64,000 bases of DNA from Porphyridium purpureum (taxonomy: Eukaryota; Rhodophyta; Bangiophyceae; Porphyridiales; Porphyridiaceae). The translations under genes and the position numbers were made by a program. The stretch covers positions 1,488,001 through 1,552,000 of the forward strand of contig VRMN01000001.1 in assembly GCA_008690995.1 (NCBI GenBank). The letters run 5' to 3'. Shown one piece after another: positions 9,170 through 18,868 of this stretch. Numbering within the stretch: position 1 is the first letter of the stretch; every line of letters starts with the position of its first letter. The notes beneath the pieces are model-generated. The model saw only the letters and a list, made by a program, of their open reading frames with translations, searched no databases and was not told the DNA's origin.

Positions 9170-12115
9170 TCACTTATTGGGTGTGTAGATTTTGATCTTG
9201 CGGCGCTGCTGGATATAGCTGCGCTGCGCCTTGACGCTTATCAGGCGGTTCTCTGGGAGGAGAAGAGCGCTCAAACGGCCGCCGTACACGCATCCAGTGT
9301 CGAGACCGACAGCAAACTCGTGCTGCTGCAGCCCTCGAAGAGCATCATGACCAAACACAACCTTCAGCGGGCCGCGCCACAGTCGTGCCCACCCGTGCTT
9401 GCTCACGTGCTTGGCCGTCACCACGCCGTCCGGCAGAATGCTGCGCATGTTCATCATGAGTCGAGGGTTCTGCTCCCACATTTCCACCCCAGGGATCATG
9501 CCGGCGTGCACAAAGACGTGGCCTAGGCATGTTGAAGAAATATACCACGGGGCGCTCCGGAACCACTCAAAGTCCTCCTCGCTCATGCCGCGCGCAAAGC
9601 GACTGTGCTCGACGCTGACAATTGGCGGTCGCGCGCCCCGCATCACGGCCTCGCGCCACCGGATCACCTCGTGGTCATGGTTGCCGCGCACCATGCGAGC
9701 ATTAATTTGCCGTGCGAGACGCACGACGCCCAGCGAGTCGGGTCCTTTCGCGACCAGATCGCCGGTGAAAATGACCTGGTCGCCGGGTTGGAAGTCTGCA
9801 AGCCGTAACAGTTCAATCACCTCCTGGATGCAGCCATGCACATCTCCAATCGCAATGACGCGTGGACGCTTTCCCAACGCGCGCTCCCACGTCTCGCGGA
9901 ACAGCATTCTGGTACGTAGGGCCCTTCTCTGCTCATCGGCTGTACATGCGGCCTTCTTACCTTCCCCGTCGTCATGGTCTGAGCCCGTGTGAGACGGTAT
10001 CGGCGCAAATAGGTCATCTGAAAATGGTACCCGTGCACACTGTCTCAATTCAAGCACGCCGGAGGCACCGATACGTACATCTCGAGACGGCAAGAATGGC
10101 TCAGACTCTAATTCCTCATTCAGGTCACGTTTTCTGTCTCCGCTACCATCGCTTTCCCCGCCAACGCCACCGTCGCTGTACTGAACGACAGGAAACAACT
10201 TGCGCAGGGAAGAATCACCCACTTGCTCCTCGTCGTGCCTTGCCTGCTTCTCTGTTTTGTCATCTTTGGTCGGGTCGTCCTTTTCGTCTTCTGACGCCTT
10301 TGCGAAAAACGGAGCAACGTTCCGGTAATGGCCAGTCGCAGCACCTGTGCGATTTGAATTCGGTTGGTGAACTTGCTGCGTGGCCTGTTTTTGCGACACA
10401 GCGACGGACTGCGACAAGGCAATCACCAAACGGTCGTCTGTTGGGTGCACGCGTGCACCAACGTCCGCGTCGGCGCCCTGGTCCGGGGCAGTGGGCTCCA
10501 AACTTGAACCTTGCGAAACTCCCGGCGCCGTTTGGCTGGGACTTGACCGATAGACAAAGCACTCCCAAGGCTCGCCTGAGGCCGCCTTTGTGCCTTTGTC
10601 TGCTTCCGATGCACGCGTAGTGTCCTCGCCCTCATCAATAAGATAGCCACCTCGCGAAGCACGTTTTCTTGCACCGTAGCCCCAATCCAGCTGAGCTGGA
10701 GTCAGGTCTGGATCCTCGGCGCGCGGTGTGTCTGTGTCTGCGTTCTGAAGCAGCACTTCAGAAAGATCGGTGATCACTGAGTGCGGTCCGTCCTTCGGGG
10801 CGGTACCCTGAACACGGACCCTGCCCAAATGGACGCGATTGGTCGGCGTGAGCATCAGAGGCGCGCGTAGATCGCGATTTAAGACATTCCAACGTACGGC
10901 AGTCTCGTACCAGCTCCTCAAGCGTCCAGTGTGGCGCGGATTCGACGTTGATGCCAAGCCTATGTCCATGTCCGTGTCTGCCGATACCGATGACGTTGAT
11001 GAAGCGGAACCTCGTGCTTGTGAATTCTGCTGAGTCTGACCAGGCCTCGCAAAGGCGCTTCCCGCCGTCGAGTCCGCGCTTGCAGCTGGTATATCAGTTT
11101 CTGTGTCCGTATACACGAGTTCGAGTGAACGAACGGGTGGGTCGCACGCGCGAAGAGGGAACGGCGACGTCTGGTCTGACTCGACAAACTCGAATGCGAA
11201 TGCGTACAGCACTGAGTCTTTCTGTAGATGAGTCACATCGCGGCGCACGATATCGCTAGCGGAGCCAGATGCGCCACTGCCAGCGACACTACTGCCGCGC
11301 ATGCTACTCCCTGACCCGGCTGGTCGACGCACTGCCCCGCCGTCTGTGTCGTCCAACGAACCACTTGGCACCCTGCGATTCGTGCTACGACTTTTCCGGT
11401 CGGCATCCTGCTCCCCATCTTCATAGCCAGGTATAGGTGGGCTCATTCGCGATACACGCCGCTCACTTGCCGATCCCGAGGAGCCAGGTTCGTTTTCAAG
11501 ATCAGACGGACCGCTGAGCGTGCTGGAGAAAGATGCCACAGCGTCCTTAGACTGAGCAACCTGGATGAGCTGATTCAGCTCATAGCTCAAGTCCCACACA
11601 TTCAAGTGCCATGGGAACACGCGTCCTGTCAAAAGAAGCGGTCCGGACGTTTGGTCCTCTTTCGACCATCGCCCTTCTCGCACAACTGACCGTTTCGCAC
11701 CGGGCGCAGAGTCGTGTTCCGCAGCGTCGCCAATGCTGTCGTCAAAATCTTCCGTCCCCTTCTGGTCACCCGGCGCTTCTTGACTTCTCAAACTGCCAGC
11801 GTCCTTCCCTGTATCATATGCGTCTATGCCTCGATCACTTGCCATGCGCACGCGGTGCCATCTCCGTTTCCCCGTCGACCGCGCGCCCTCACGATTAAGA
11901 CGCAAGGCCCCTCCAAAGTGGGACACAGGACACGCCGCACTCGCTTGTGCAAAGGACCAACACCTCGAACAGAACGAACAGTGGCATTCCCCACGTATCA
12001 GCGCGGGAACCGCCCGGCGCCGTGACCCGGTCGCCCGGCGCTGCATGACGTGCGTAAAACCGGCTATGCCATAAGACTGGCGCGGCACGGCGTTGCGCGG
12101 CCCCCTGCGCGGCAT
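9170..12115 (-). CDS. ApaH-like (ALPH) metallophosphatase with very long N-terminal extension
   Basis: Protein of 981 residues. The last 230 are a complete PPP-family domain of the bacterial ApaH type: GDVHGC (757-762), FTGDLVAKGPDS (783-794), GNHDHE (811-816), FVHAG (868-872) and FGHDALRGLQ (921-930). ApaH cleaves diadenosine tetraphosphate; eukaryotic ALPHs include an mRNA-decapping enzyme in trypanosomes and secreted or organellar forms in other protists. The first 750 residues are disordered, Ser/Asp/Gly/Gln rich, with one better-ordered patch, LLLTGRVFPWHLNVWDLSYE. ATG 12115 is the first in frame; an ATG at 11845 (891 residues, MASDRGID) is a good alternative, because the segment between them is Arg/Cys rich and could be leader or untranslated. 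Confidence 0.8.
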   Translation of the reverse strand: MPRRGPRNAVPRQSYGIAGFTHVMQRRATGSRRRAVPALIRGECHCSFCSRCWSFAQASAACPVSHFGGALRLNREGARSTGKRRWHRVRMASDRGIDAYDTGKDAGSLRSQEAPGDQKGTEDFDDSIGDAAEHDSAPGAKRSVVREGRWSKEDQTSGPLLLTGRVFPWHLNVWDLSYELNQLIQVAQSKDAVASFSSTLSGPSDLENEPGSSGSASERRVSRMSPPIPGYEDGEQDADRKSRSTNRRVPSGSLDDTDGGAVRRPAGSGSSMRGSSVAGSGASGSASDIVRRDVTHLQKDSVLYAFAFEFVESDQTSPFPLRACDPPVRSLELVYTDTETDIPAASADSTAGSAFARPGQTQQNSQARGSASSTSSVSADTDMDIGLASTSNPRHTGRLRSWYETAVRWNVLNRDLRAPLMLTPTNRVHLGRVRVQGTAPKDGPHSVITDLSEVLLQNADTDTPRAEDPDLTPAQLDWGYGARKRASRGGYLIDEGEDTTRASEADKGTKAASGEPWECFVYRSSPSQTAPGVSQGSSLEPTAPDQGADADVGARVHPTDDRLVIALSQSVAVSQKQATQQVHQPNSNRTGAATGHYRNVAPFFAKASEDEKDDPTKDDKTEKQARHDEEQVGDSSLRKLFPVVQYSDGGVGGESDGSGDRKRDLNEELESEPFLPSRDVRIGASGVLELRQCARVPFSDDLFAPIPSHTGSDHDDGEGKKAACTADEQRRALRTRMLFRETWERALGKRPRVIAIGDVHGCIQEVIELLRLADFQPGDQVIFTGDLVAKGPDSLGVVRLARQINARMVRGNHDHEVIRWREAVMRGARPPIVSVEHSRFARGMSEEDFEWFRSAPWYISSTCLGHVFVHAGMIPGVEMWEQNPRLMMNMRSILPDGVVTAKHVSKHGWARLWRGPLKVVFGHDALRGLQQHEFAVGLDTGCVYGGRLSALLLPENRLISVKAQRSYIQQRRKIKIYTPNK

Positions 12116-12295
12116 GGCGCGTACCCGGCTGTGCACGCACGCGTGCGCGCGTCCGCAGCGGGTGACCGAAGCTGAAGGCTCCGCGCGTACCAATGAGAGG
12201 AAGATCAGACGCAAAGCGTCAAGACTCGTGCACGCGTGGACCTCGCTCGCGACAAATTGGATTTCTTCTCAAATTTCGGGCAGCTTGGCAAAGGA

Positions 12296-13813
12296 TTAGA
12301 CGCCGCTAAGGAAGCGTGCGAGGCGGTGGATGGGTTGCCATAGAGCAACAGTGAGCGGGCGCTTCTTCAGGGAAGACCGGCTGGTGCCCATGATGAGCTC
12401 GCAGTAGGTGTCGAACATTTTGGTGGCGAGCTCGTCGTCTTCGAATGGGTATGGCGCGCCGAGCTGGTCAGCCACCGCGAGGCCCGAGGTGATGGCAATT
12501 TCGGTCGTGTTGAACAGGGTGTATGCGCCACAGAACCACGTCGCGCGGTCGGGCCGCAGCAAGAAGCGCACAAAGGGTACCGTCCCGGCAAAGTGGCGCC
12601 ACGTATGCGCAAATTGATGCCACCACCGTTGCGTGAGCACCTTGGACGGATCGATTTCGTCACGCGTCCACTTGCTGGCGCAATTCTTGGCGTCCAAAAA
12701 GATGCTCTGGAAAATCGGCGGGTCGCGGCCATGGACTTGTGGCTGGTAGTTGCTCAGCACAAAGGACATCTCAATTACCTCCTTGTCGTGCACGTCACTG
12801 CGCACCATGTAGTGCACGTCTTCGTTACTACCCAATGCGTCTTCGTACATACGGTCCATATAAGCGCGGTCCGTGTGCGTCACAATGAGGTCGTCAAAGA
12901 AGGTCACATTGCAGAGAGCCTGCCTCTCCCACATGTTCATGTCGACAAGGACCTCGCGCGACACGTCGGCGCCGCACGCCATGACGACGTGATCAAACCG
13001 CTCTTTATACACCTCGCCCGTGGCCTCAGTTTTGAACTCAACGGTCGCTCCGTGAGTTGGTTTCTCTTTGTGACTGTGCCGCGATACTTTCACCACGGAT
13101 GTGCCTGTGCGGCGCTCGATTTGTGGGCTCTTGGTCAGCGCCTCGTACACGTCTTGCAAAGGCGGGAATGCATACATGTCCGGTTGCTGACTGAGAAACA
13201 CCTGGTCATCAAAGTCAAAGAGTTTGAGCTCCGGATCAAGAAAGACTCGCGCAATGATGGCGGAACTGACATTGGGAGTCTGGTTTCCGGTGCCAAAGAA
13301 CAGCGCGACGAGGGGGAAAACCACGTCGTTGCGAAACTGCTCTGAAAACCCGAACAGCTTCATGGTCAACTTAATTGGAAGAATGAGAAACAGCGGTTCC
13401 AGAGCACTCATAAGCGACAGAAGTTTACCAAAGCGCTTAATCTCCTTTCGCTGCGACTGGATAAACGGCGAGACGCGGTAGTTTGACCACCGCGTTTCGC
13501 CGTTGCCAAACGCGACACGCAGCTGGATGCGATGGAACAGCTCCTTCGAGTCCGATGCGGCCCGGGCCTTGTCCCCCACCTGTTCAAACAGGCGCATGGT
13601 ATTGCGGTAACTTGGCGCACCGCCCTGCACACCATCATTAACACGCGCGTCCGGTGCTACCTGAGTCGTGATCGACGCGCCCCCGGCAACTGGCGCCTTC
13701 TCGACCAGCACCACCTCAAACTTTTCCGGAAAGCGCGACAGCGACCATGCGCATGCCGCGCCGGCTGGTCCGGCGCCCAGCACGCAGATTTTCTGCCGGC
13801 GCTGCGCGTCCAT
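12296..13813 (-). CDS. FAD/NAD(P)-binding amine-oxidase-like oxidoreductase
   Basis: Protein of 505 residues. The N terminus is a Rossmann FAD-binding fold (KICVLGAGPAGAACAWSLSR, GxGxxG at 13-18) followed by EKAPVAGGAS, the usual second ADP-binding segment. A C-terminal patch, TWFCGAYTLFNTTEIAITSGLAVADQLG, is the typical flavin-closing motif of the amine oxidase/phytoene desaturase superfamily. It most resembles uncharacterised COG2907-like proteins; the substrate is unknown. A hydrophobic stretch (LEPLFLILPIKLTMKLF) may lie at a membrane. I used ATG 13813 because the upstream GTG at 13885 only adds a weak leader. Confidence 0.7.
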   Translation of the reverse strand: MDAQRRQKICVLGAGPAGAACAWSLSRFPEKFEVVLVEKAPVAGGASITTQVAPDARVNDGVQGGAPSYRNTMRLFEQVGDKARAASDSKELFHRIQLRVAFGNGETRWSNYRVSPFIQSQRKEIKRFGKLLSLMSALEPLFLILPIKLTMKLFGFSEQFRNDVVFPLVALFFGTGNQTPNVSSAIIARVFLDPELKLFDFDDQVFLSQQPDMYAFPPLQDVYEALTKSPQIERRTGTSVVKVSRHSHKEKPTHGATVEFKTEATGEVYKERFDHVVMACGADVSREVLVDMNMWERQALCNVTFFDDLIVTHTDRAYMDRMYEDALGSNEDVHYMVRSDVHDKEVIEMSFVLSNYQPQVHGRDPPIFQSIFLDAKNCASKWTRDEIDPSKVLTQRWWHQFAHTWRHFAGTVPFVRFLLRPDRATWFCGAYTLFNTTEIAITSGLAVADQLGAPYPFEDDELATKMFDTYCELIMGTSRSSLKKRPLTVALWQPIHRLARFLSGV

Positions 13814-14244
13814 TGGGACCGGTGACAATGGCAGGTCACAGCTTGAATCTCCAGTTGCGCAATGCGACCCACCAGGAGCTTCCACCGTTTAAAACCTGCT
13901 CGCCAATGGGAAATGGGTACAGTGAAGTACAGCGTTCGCAAGCACAACTTGCGGATGCAAAGTGCAACGAACAGGTGGCTCGTACCATGCAGCCGGCTCA
14001 CGCTTGGTGACGTTCAGTGCCCCACCGCGGCCATTGCACGAGCAAAACGAACGTCTTGGGCTTGCATCTTTGGAAAGCACCACCGACTGGCCATTCTTCA
14101 CATTTGACCGCGCCACGCGGGTCGTTCGCCAATTGCACTCAGTCACACGCTCAGCAAGAATGATTGCCCGTCGTCTGGCGCCCCAAACGTTTCGCTAGTT
14201 TGTACATCTACCAGCGATGCGGACGGCGGAATCGTGTGGCCAAT
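13814..14244. other. Intergenic region upstream of the FAD oxidoreductase
   Basis: About 430 bases. It should hold the oxidoreductase promoter and the 3' end of the small unknown gene at 14245. No repeat or RNA gene was recognised. Confidence 0.4.
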
Positions 14245-14733
14245 CTAGGAATCGCCCTTGTACGACCATTCAAGCCTTTCAGACCGTACAAATTGCTCCG
14301 CAACTGCAATGGACAACAATGACGTTACATCTCTTTTCCGGTCGCGGCTACCTTTCACTCTCGTACCGGTTATCTCCTTTTTTTCCCTCTTGTTCTCACA
14401 AGGTCCAGTCATTTCCTTCTCTGCCCGCTCAAACTCCGGAGCGAAAAAGGTAGTGCAACCGCATTTCCCTTCATCAAACCCGTTCCTGATGAACTGCTCT
14501 TGGACAAGTGCCTCCGCCAGCTGCAGGTTGTCCAACCCTCTTGAGCAAGAAAACTCGTCGGAAGATCCGCTCGAGACTGTATTTTCCGAAACGGAGGCTG
14601 ACCGGGTGTCGTCACATTTGTCTACTGATGGCGTTGAACGCAACTTTTGGGCACCGTTCCCTGAGGCAGCGCCCCGGGTAGGAGAACTCTGCTCCAACTC
14701 CGGAAAGGATTTTGACTCTCGATTCATGCTCAT
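14245..14733 (-). CDS. Small charged protein of unknown function
   Basis: Not recognised. The minus-strand frame gives 162 residues from ATG 14733. A Ser/Asp-rich first half is followed by a region with regular helix-like spacing (LDNLQLAEALVQEQFIRNGFD), a CGC and a Lys/Glu/Arg-rich stretch, and the end LSIAVAEQFVRSERLEW. The composition is that of a real soluble protein, unlike the overlapping plus-strand frame. It could still be a chance frame. Confidence 0.4.
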   Translation of the reverse strand: MSMNRESKSFPELEQSSPTRGAASGNGAQKLRSTPSVDKCDDTRSASVSENTVSSGSSDEFSCSRGLDNLQLAEALVQEQFIRNGFDEGKCGCTTFFAPEFERAEKEMTGPCENKREKKEITGTRVKGSRDRKRDVTSLLSIAVAEQFVRSERLEWSYKGDS

Positions 14734-15416
14734 GACGTGCTTTTCAGGCGAATTCTGCAACTCGTACTGATATGCAACTGACTTTGCCGCGAGCTGGTGC
14801 GCTCAATGAGCAAGCTTCTCAGTAAGTGAAGCAAAATTCCTGGCCACCAAGAGTGTCACCATAATATACATCATCTCGGTGTCCCTAACATGGCGCCGCT
14901 GGCTGCCCATGTCGCACGGCTTCCAAAACGTTGCAGTTCCTTTACCACCATTTACTCTGCTCTAGCAAGCTGAATGACTGCCTTAGCGTTCCAGATCGTC
15001 CTGTTTTCTCTGACTTGCTGGACATCGCCACATCGCGCTCAGCTACGGACGCCTCGCGCGCCTCCGCGAATCCATGCTGCTCTGATATAGACGAAGCAGG
15101 CACGGCCCTGACAGCCTGCGCTCCTTGCCCTGCCGCCACGCATTTGGCAAGCCCGCAAAGCCGAGCGGGACCTGGCCTGCTAATTTTGCGCAGCGCAGCG
15201 ACCGCCACGGGCTAACTGCTACTCATGCGCGCATTGCCGCGACCGCACACCGGCGATCCACGGCCAGGAGCGAACCTGCGCGGTGCGCCACTCGGGCAGC
15301 CAGGCGCATTTGGGGCGCTCAATATTTTCCTCAGACTTCCTAATAAAACGATCCATTTTACTATAAACTGCGGACCAAAACGGATAGGGGACAGTACCGC
15401 CTATCAAGGTTTACTA
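14734..15416. other. Gene-free stretch next to the Tc1/mariner element, with a second element end
   Basis: No gene is seen. CATTTTAC followed by TA at 15354-15363 has the form of the outer end of another copy of the neighbouring transposon, facing it across about 50 bases. An AAAACGGATA(G/A)GGGACA repeat occurs here at about 15377 and again at about 15482 inside the main element, near the transposase C terminus. Confidence 0.4.
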
Positions 15417-15479
15417 GTAAAATGATCGGGTTTCCTATAAGAAGGATGGAGGTCTGGTGAAAAGGAAAAGTGGAGAAAG

Positions 15480-16560
15480 TCAAAACGGATAAGGGACACG
15501 GCGCACGCCTGGCCATTCCTCAGCCTTACAGAATCGGAATCGGTCGCGGTTTCCATACACGTATGCGCCTAGAAGATATGCACAGTCGAATATTCGTTTC
15601 GGCAGCGACACGTACGAATTGGCCAGTACAGGCGGGTCCAGCGTCTCCCGAGCCAGCAAGAAGGCATTCTTGAGCTCCAGCACCGTCTGACAGTGCCTTG
15701 CACCGTCGTAAACCTTGCACGCTAGTATCCCCCATACGTCCTCGATGATATTAAAGTCCGGCGGATACGCTGGCCAGTCTAGAAACTGCACATTCTCATC
15801 ATTCATGAAGTTCTGAACCAGGCGACCTCTGTGCACTTGCGCGTTATCCCGCTGAAAAGTCATGTTTGGGCCACACCATCTGCCGGCAAAGGCCCAGCAC
15901 ATTGTCACCTCGAAGCATGGGAACATATTCTGCAGTCGTAAATGTTCCCTCCATGAAATGCAGGTCATTCTTTCCTCTTGCAGAAATTGCAACCCAAACC
16001 ATGCATCCACCGCCGCAAGAACGTCACGACCAAACGTCCGGAACATCCGCCACACGCTCAAGCCACGTCTTTTGGAATCCATCCGGTCGGTCCAGGTTGA
16101 TCTTCTTTTCGCCAGTGAACACAATTGCGGCCCAATTTGTCTGTTCCAACTGATGGTGCCTGGCCGAGGCCAGCCTCTTGAGCTTTCGGTACAGTGTCCG
16201 TGGCAGACAAGCTGGAATTTTGCGGTATGCATGCGTGACACGCATTGCCTTCCTGATTGTCGTCAAACTTTGGATTGGTTTAGCTCCACGAATTCGCAGA
16301 GCTGCTGAACCTGACGTGCCGTGTGAATGGTCGAAACCTTAGCGATGTTATAAATCTTCGTTTTGACCGCCTCAGTCAGCTTTCAAGCGTTCACATTGGC
16401 ATATTTCTGGCATTAATCGTTTGGAGTCGACAAATAGCAAGAAAGCACGTTCGTCGAGCGCCCAACCTTGTTCGCAATGGCTTTCACGCTCTTGTAGCGT
16501 CACTCCCGACTTGCGTGAATTCTTCATTTTCCCTCGTACGAAAGGCTTCCGTTGCACCAC
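15480..16560 (-). pseudogene. Tc1/mariner transposase remnant
   Basis: The longest open piece (15480-16241) holds the second half of a DDE/D transposase: TFQRDNAQVH with the second catalytic Asp, then LDWPAYPPDFNIIEDVWGIL with the third acidic position. The preceding part, VFTGEKKINLDRPDGFQ, is in another frame (16024-16266), and the expected first catalytic Asp before Glu is Gly. A helix-turn-helix-like N terminus (LDERAFLLFVDSKRL) is found at 16372-16560, and the segment between is again shifted. I count at least two frame changes and one lost catalytic residue, so the gene is dead. Confidence 0.75.
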
Positions 16561-16575
16561 CTGACAACAAGCTGG

Positions 16576-16638
16576 AACTCGCCACAGGCTGCGCTGAACT
16601 CGCCACAGGCTGCGCTGAACTCGCCACAGGCTGCGCTA
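16576..16638 (+). repeat. 21-bp tandem repeat, three copies
   Basis: Three near-perfect copies of a 21-base unit beginning AACTCGCCACAGG lie at 16576-16596, 16597-16617 and 16618-16638; only the last base of the third differs. They lie inside the transposon, upstream of the transposase remnant. Confidence 0.9.
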
Positions 16639-17247
16639 AACTTGCACGTCTCTGCTGACGACAGACCCGGCGGCGCCCGAGCCATTCCGCTCGCACGCGC
16701 AGTCCTCGCCTCGCTGCTAGCAGCGCGTCCATCTCTGTTCCGAGCCGTTTCGCGCAGACCGCACCGAGAATATGTTTCGTAGCAAAACGCCGCACTTTAC
16801 TATGAATAGATTCTTTGACTGGCAGGACTCACTGTCTGCCTATCAGCGGCAGCTCAACATGGCAAGTGTAGACACGCAGCTGTAGCGCACGAGCGGCAGC
16901 GCGAGAGAGCAGGATTCGTCAGAGCCGCGCGGGGCAGAGACCGAGGTGTGTTTCAGTGCGGCCGTTGCCGTCGCGGCGACTCTGCGTCAAGATTCTGGAA
17001 ACGGCGCGAGAACGACTGGCAGCAGGCTCGCGCAGAGGGAGCCCGAGCGCGCAGAGTTCGCGGAGAACGGTACCGCGCGCGTACCCAGTTTGGTCCGTGT
17101 GGTCGGTTCTTCTTCCGTTGGCTGGGCTGCGCGGCGGCGGCAGTTGAAGAGAAGCTCGTTCGCGTCCCGGTCATCTTTTTCCGGAGCGGAGAACTTTGTC
17201 TGGTCTCTGGGATTTCTTTTCACGTTCCGGAGAGAGGAGACGCGGCT

Positions 17248-18612
17248 ATGATTCACGGCGTGAAACGCGCGTTTGTGCGGCCGGCACAGGCGTCGAGTCA
17301 TCGCGCAGACACGAGTATGAATGACGTGATTGAACGGTACAAACAGGTCAAGGTATTGGTCGAGGTGGTTTCGCGTATCTGGCTCAAAACCTTGCCCGAA
17401 AACTACCGCGCCCTGACCACTTCGCATACGGAGCTCACGGAAAACGTGGTGCGACTTGCTGAACTAGTCGACAAGGACCCGGTCGTGCATCCGGATATTG
17501 TGCAACTCAATGGTAGAGTACCAGACCTGGCGCACGCATGCTCGAAGCGCTCGCGTGAGCTGGCCAAGCTCGTAAGCACAACGTTCGAGCTCGACCGCGA
17601 GCGAGTGAAAGAGGCCGAACAGCTCAAGCTCATGCTAGACTGGCTCCAGACCAAACTGAAAAATATTGGTACCGTATTAGAGCTGCGCGAAAAGTCCATC
17701 TGCGAATTCGAGTACTACAGTACCAAGCAGACTAACCTGGAAAGCGTCAAGAACCCGAAGAAAGATACCCAGGAGAAACTCGAGCGCACAATTTCCAAGA
17801 AGGTTTCAAATGACCGCGACGTAGCCCGTGCAAACGAGAAGGTGCGTCTGGGCCTTGCGAAAGTTGGTAGCGTGCTGGGATATGTGGTGGCCAAGCTGAT
17901 GCATGCGTATATCCAGCAGAGCGGCGCCATCCTCAATGTGCCCTTTCTGCAAGCTTTACTGTCGTGCCCAGAGTTTGACGCGCTTGTTCTCGATCAGGCC
18001 ATTGACGCAAAGGACATTGAGAACGTCGCGGCGACGCGCGCAGCGCAAATGATTGCCGGCCAGTCGGGCCACCTGGATTCAGACACCGAATCTGAGGCCG
18101 GGCGACGGTTTGAACTGCAGACGCGGAAGAGCCAGTCCAGCGCCAGATCCAAGGAGGAACAGGCAGGCCGGGACAGTCTCAGTCTGGACGGTACTTTTCA
18201 AAGGGAGGCGTCGACGGGATTTGGCTTGCAGGCAGTAGAGTTGACAAGTCGCACCAGTAGTAGTGCACGGGCGTCCGATGCTGCGTACGTGCCGGCAACC
18301 GTCAGCGGCAGCAGCGGCAATCAGAAGCATCACGTCAAGCGCGGCTCGCTGGAATCATATCACAATGCGTACCCTGTGGCCTCGCCTCCCGTGCGACTGG
18401 TCTCCAAGGGACCGGATGGCGGTCCTCCGCCATCTAATGGCGTTTTTAAGCCCTACGGGGCGCCTCCCCAGGTGCCTTCAGTGCCTCCTGCCAATTTATA
18501 CCCGTACCCAGAGGTCATGAATACGTTTGGTGCCGCGCCTGCGGAGCCGTCGTATACCAGGGTCGACACCGATGAGGACTCGTTCAAAGAGTGCCGAGGT
18601 ATAGGCTTATAA
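17248..18612 (+). CDS. BAR-domain-like coiled-coil protein
   Basis: Protein of 454 residues from the first in-frame ATG. Residues about 20-240 are long amphipathic helices. A segment CEFEYYSTKQTNLESVKNPKKDTQEKLERTI resembles the second helix of BAR domains (the F/Y-YY-K-L pattern followed by a Lys/Glu-rich helix), as in amphiphysin/Rvs proteins that bend membranes. The second half is disordered, and the C-terminal 80 residues are Pro/Tyr rich (GAPPQVPSVPPANLYPYPEV), likely protein-binding. Assignment to BAR rests on pattern only; another coiled-coil family is possible. It converges with the YqeH-like gene. Confidence 0.55.
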   Translation: MIHGVKRAFVRPAQASSHRADTSMNDVIERYKQVKVLVEVVSRIWLKTLPENYRALTTSHTELTENVVRLAELVDKDPVVHPDIVQLNGRVPDLAHACSKRSRELAKLVSTTFELDRERVKEAEQLKLMLDWLQTKLKNIGTVLELREKSICEFEYYSTKQTNLESVKNPKKDTQEKLERTISKKVSNDRDVARANEKVRLGLAKVGSVLGYVVAKLMHAYIQQSGAILNVPFLQALLSCPEFDALVLDQAIDAKDIENVAATRAAQMIAGQSGHLDSDTESEAGRRFELQTRKSQSSARSKEEQAGRDSLSLDGTFQREASTGFGLQAVELTSRTSSSARASDAAYVPATVSGSSGNQKHHVKRGSLESYHNAYPVASPPVRLVSKGPDGGPPPSNGVFKPYGAPPQVPSVPPANLYPYPEVMNTFGAAPAEPSYTRVDTDEDSFKECRGIGL

Positions 18613-18868
18613 ATACTGGTGCACTAGCATGGCTTCGGTGAGTACAGAGCACAAGCAATACAAAGTGCGCGCGACCGCGTTCGCATCGTCGCACATCACT
18701 GGAGCAATTTTGAGGACCGTATTGATCAAGTATTCTACTCTTCTGCTGTTGAAGTTCTGCGCCACGGCATCCACGCATGGCGCGGGTCAAATATCCTGCC
18801 AGCTGCCTCCAAAGATAAGTACAAAGAGGCTAAGCGGTGCGAATGATTGAAAATCTTTATGACTTTCC

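Larger units (their letters stand above)
15417..16800 (-). mobile_element. Tc1/mariner-type DNA transposon, decayed
   Basis: The element is 1384 bases long, normal for this superfamily. Its ends are GTAAAATG at 15417 and CACTTTAC ending at 16800, a short imperfect inverted repeat, and each end is flanked by TA (15415-15416 and 16801-16802), the target site of the family. The minus strand carries transposase remnants. A 21-base tandem repeat lies near its 5' part. It cannot be autonomous as it stands. Confidence 0.7.

Noticed and set aside
12593-13345. Plus-strand frame of 250 residues opposite the FAD oxidoreductase
   Set aside because: His/Val/Arg-rich antisense shadow.
14258-14770. Plus-strand frame of 170 residues overlapping the small unknown gene
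   Set aside because: Ser/Phe/Pro-rich composition typical of an antisense frame; the minus-strand reading looks more protein-like.
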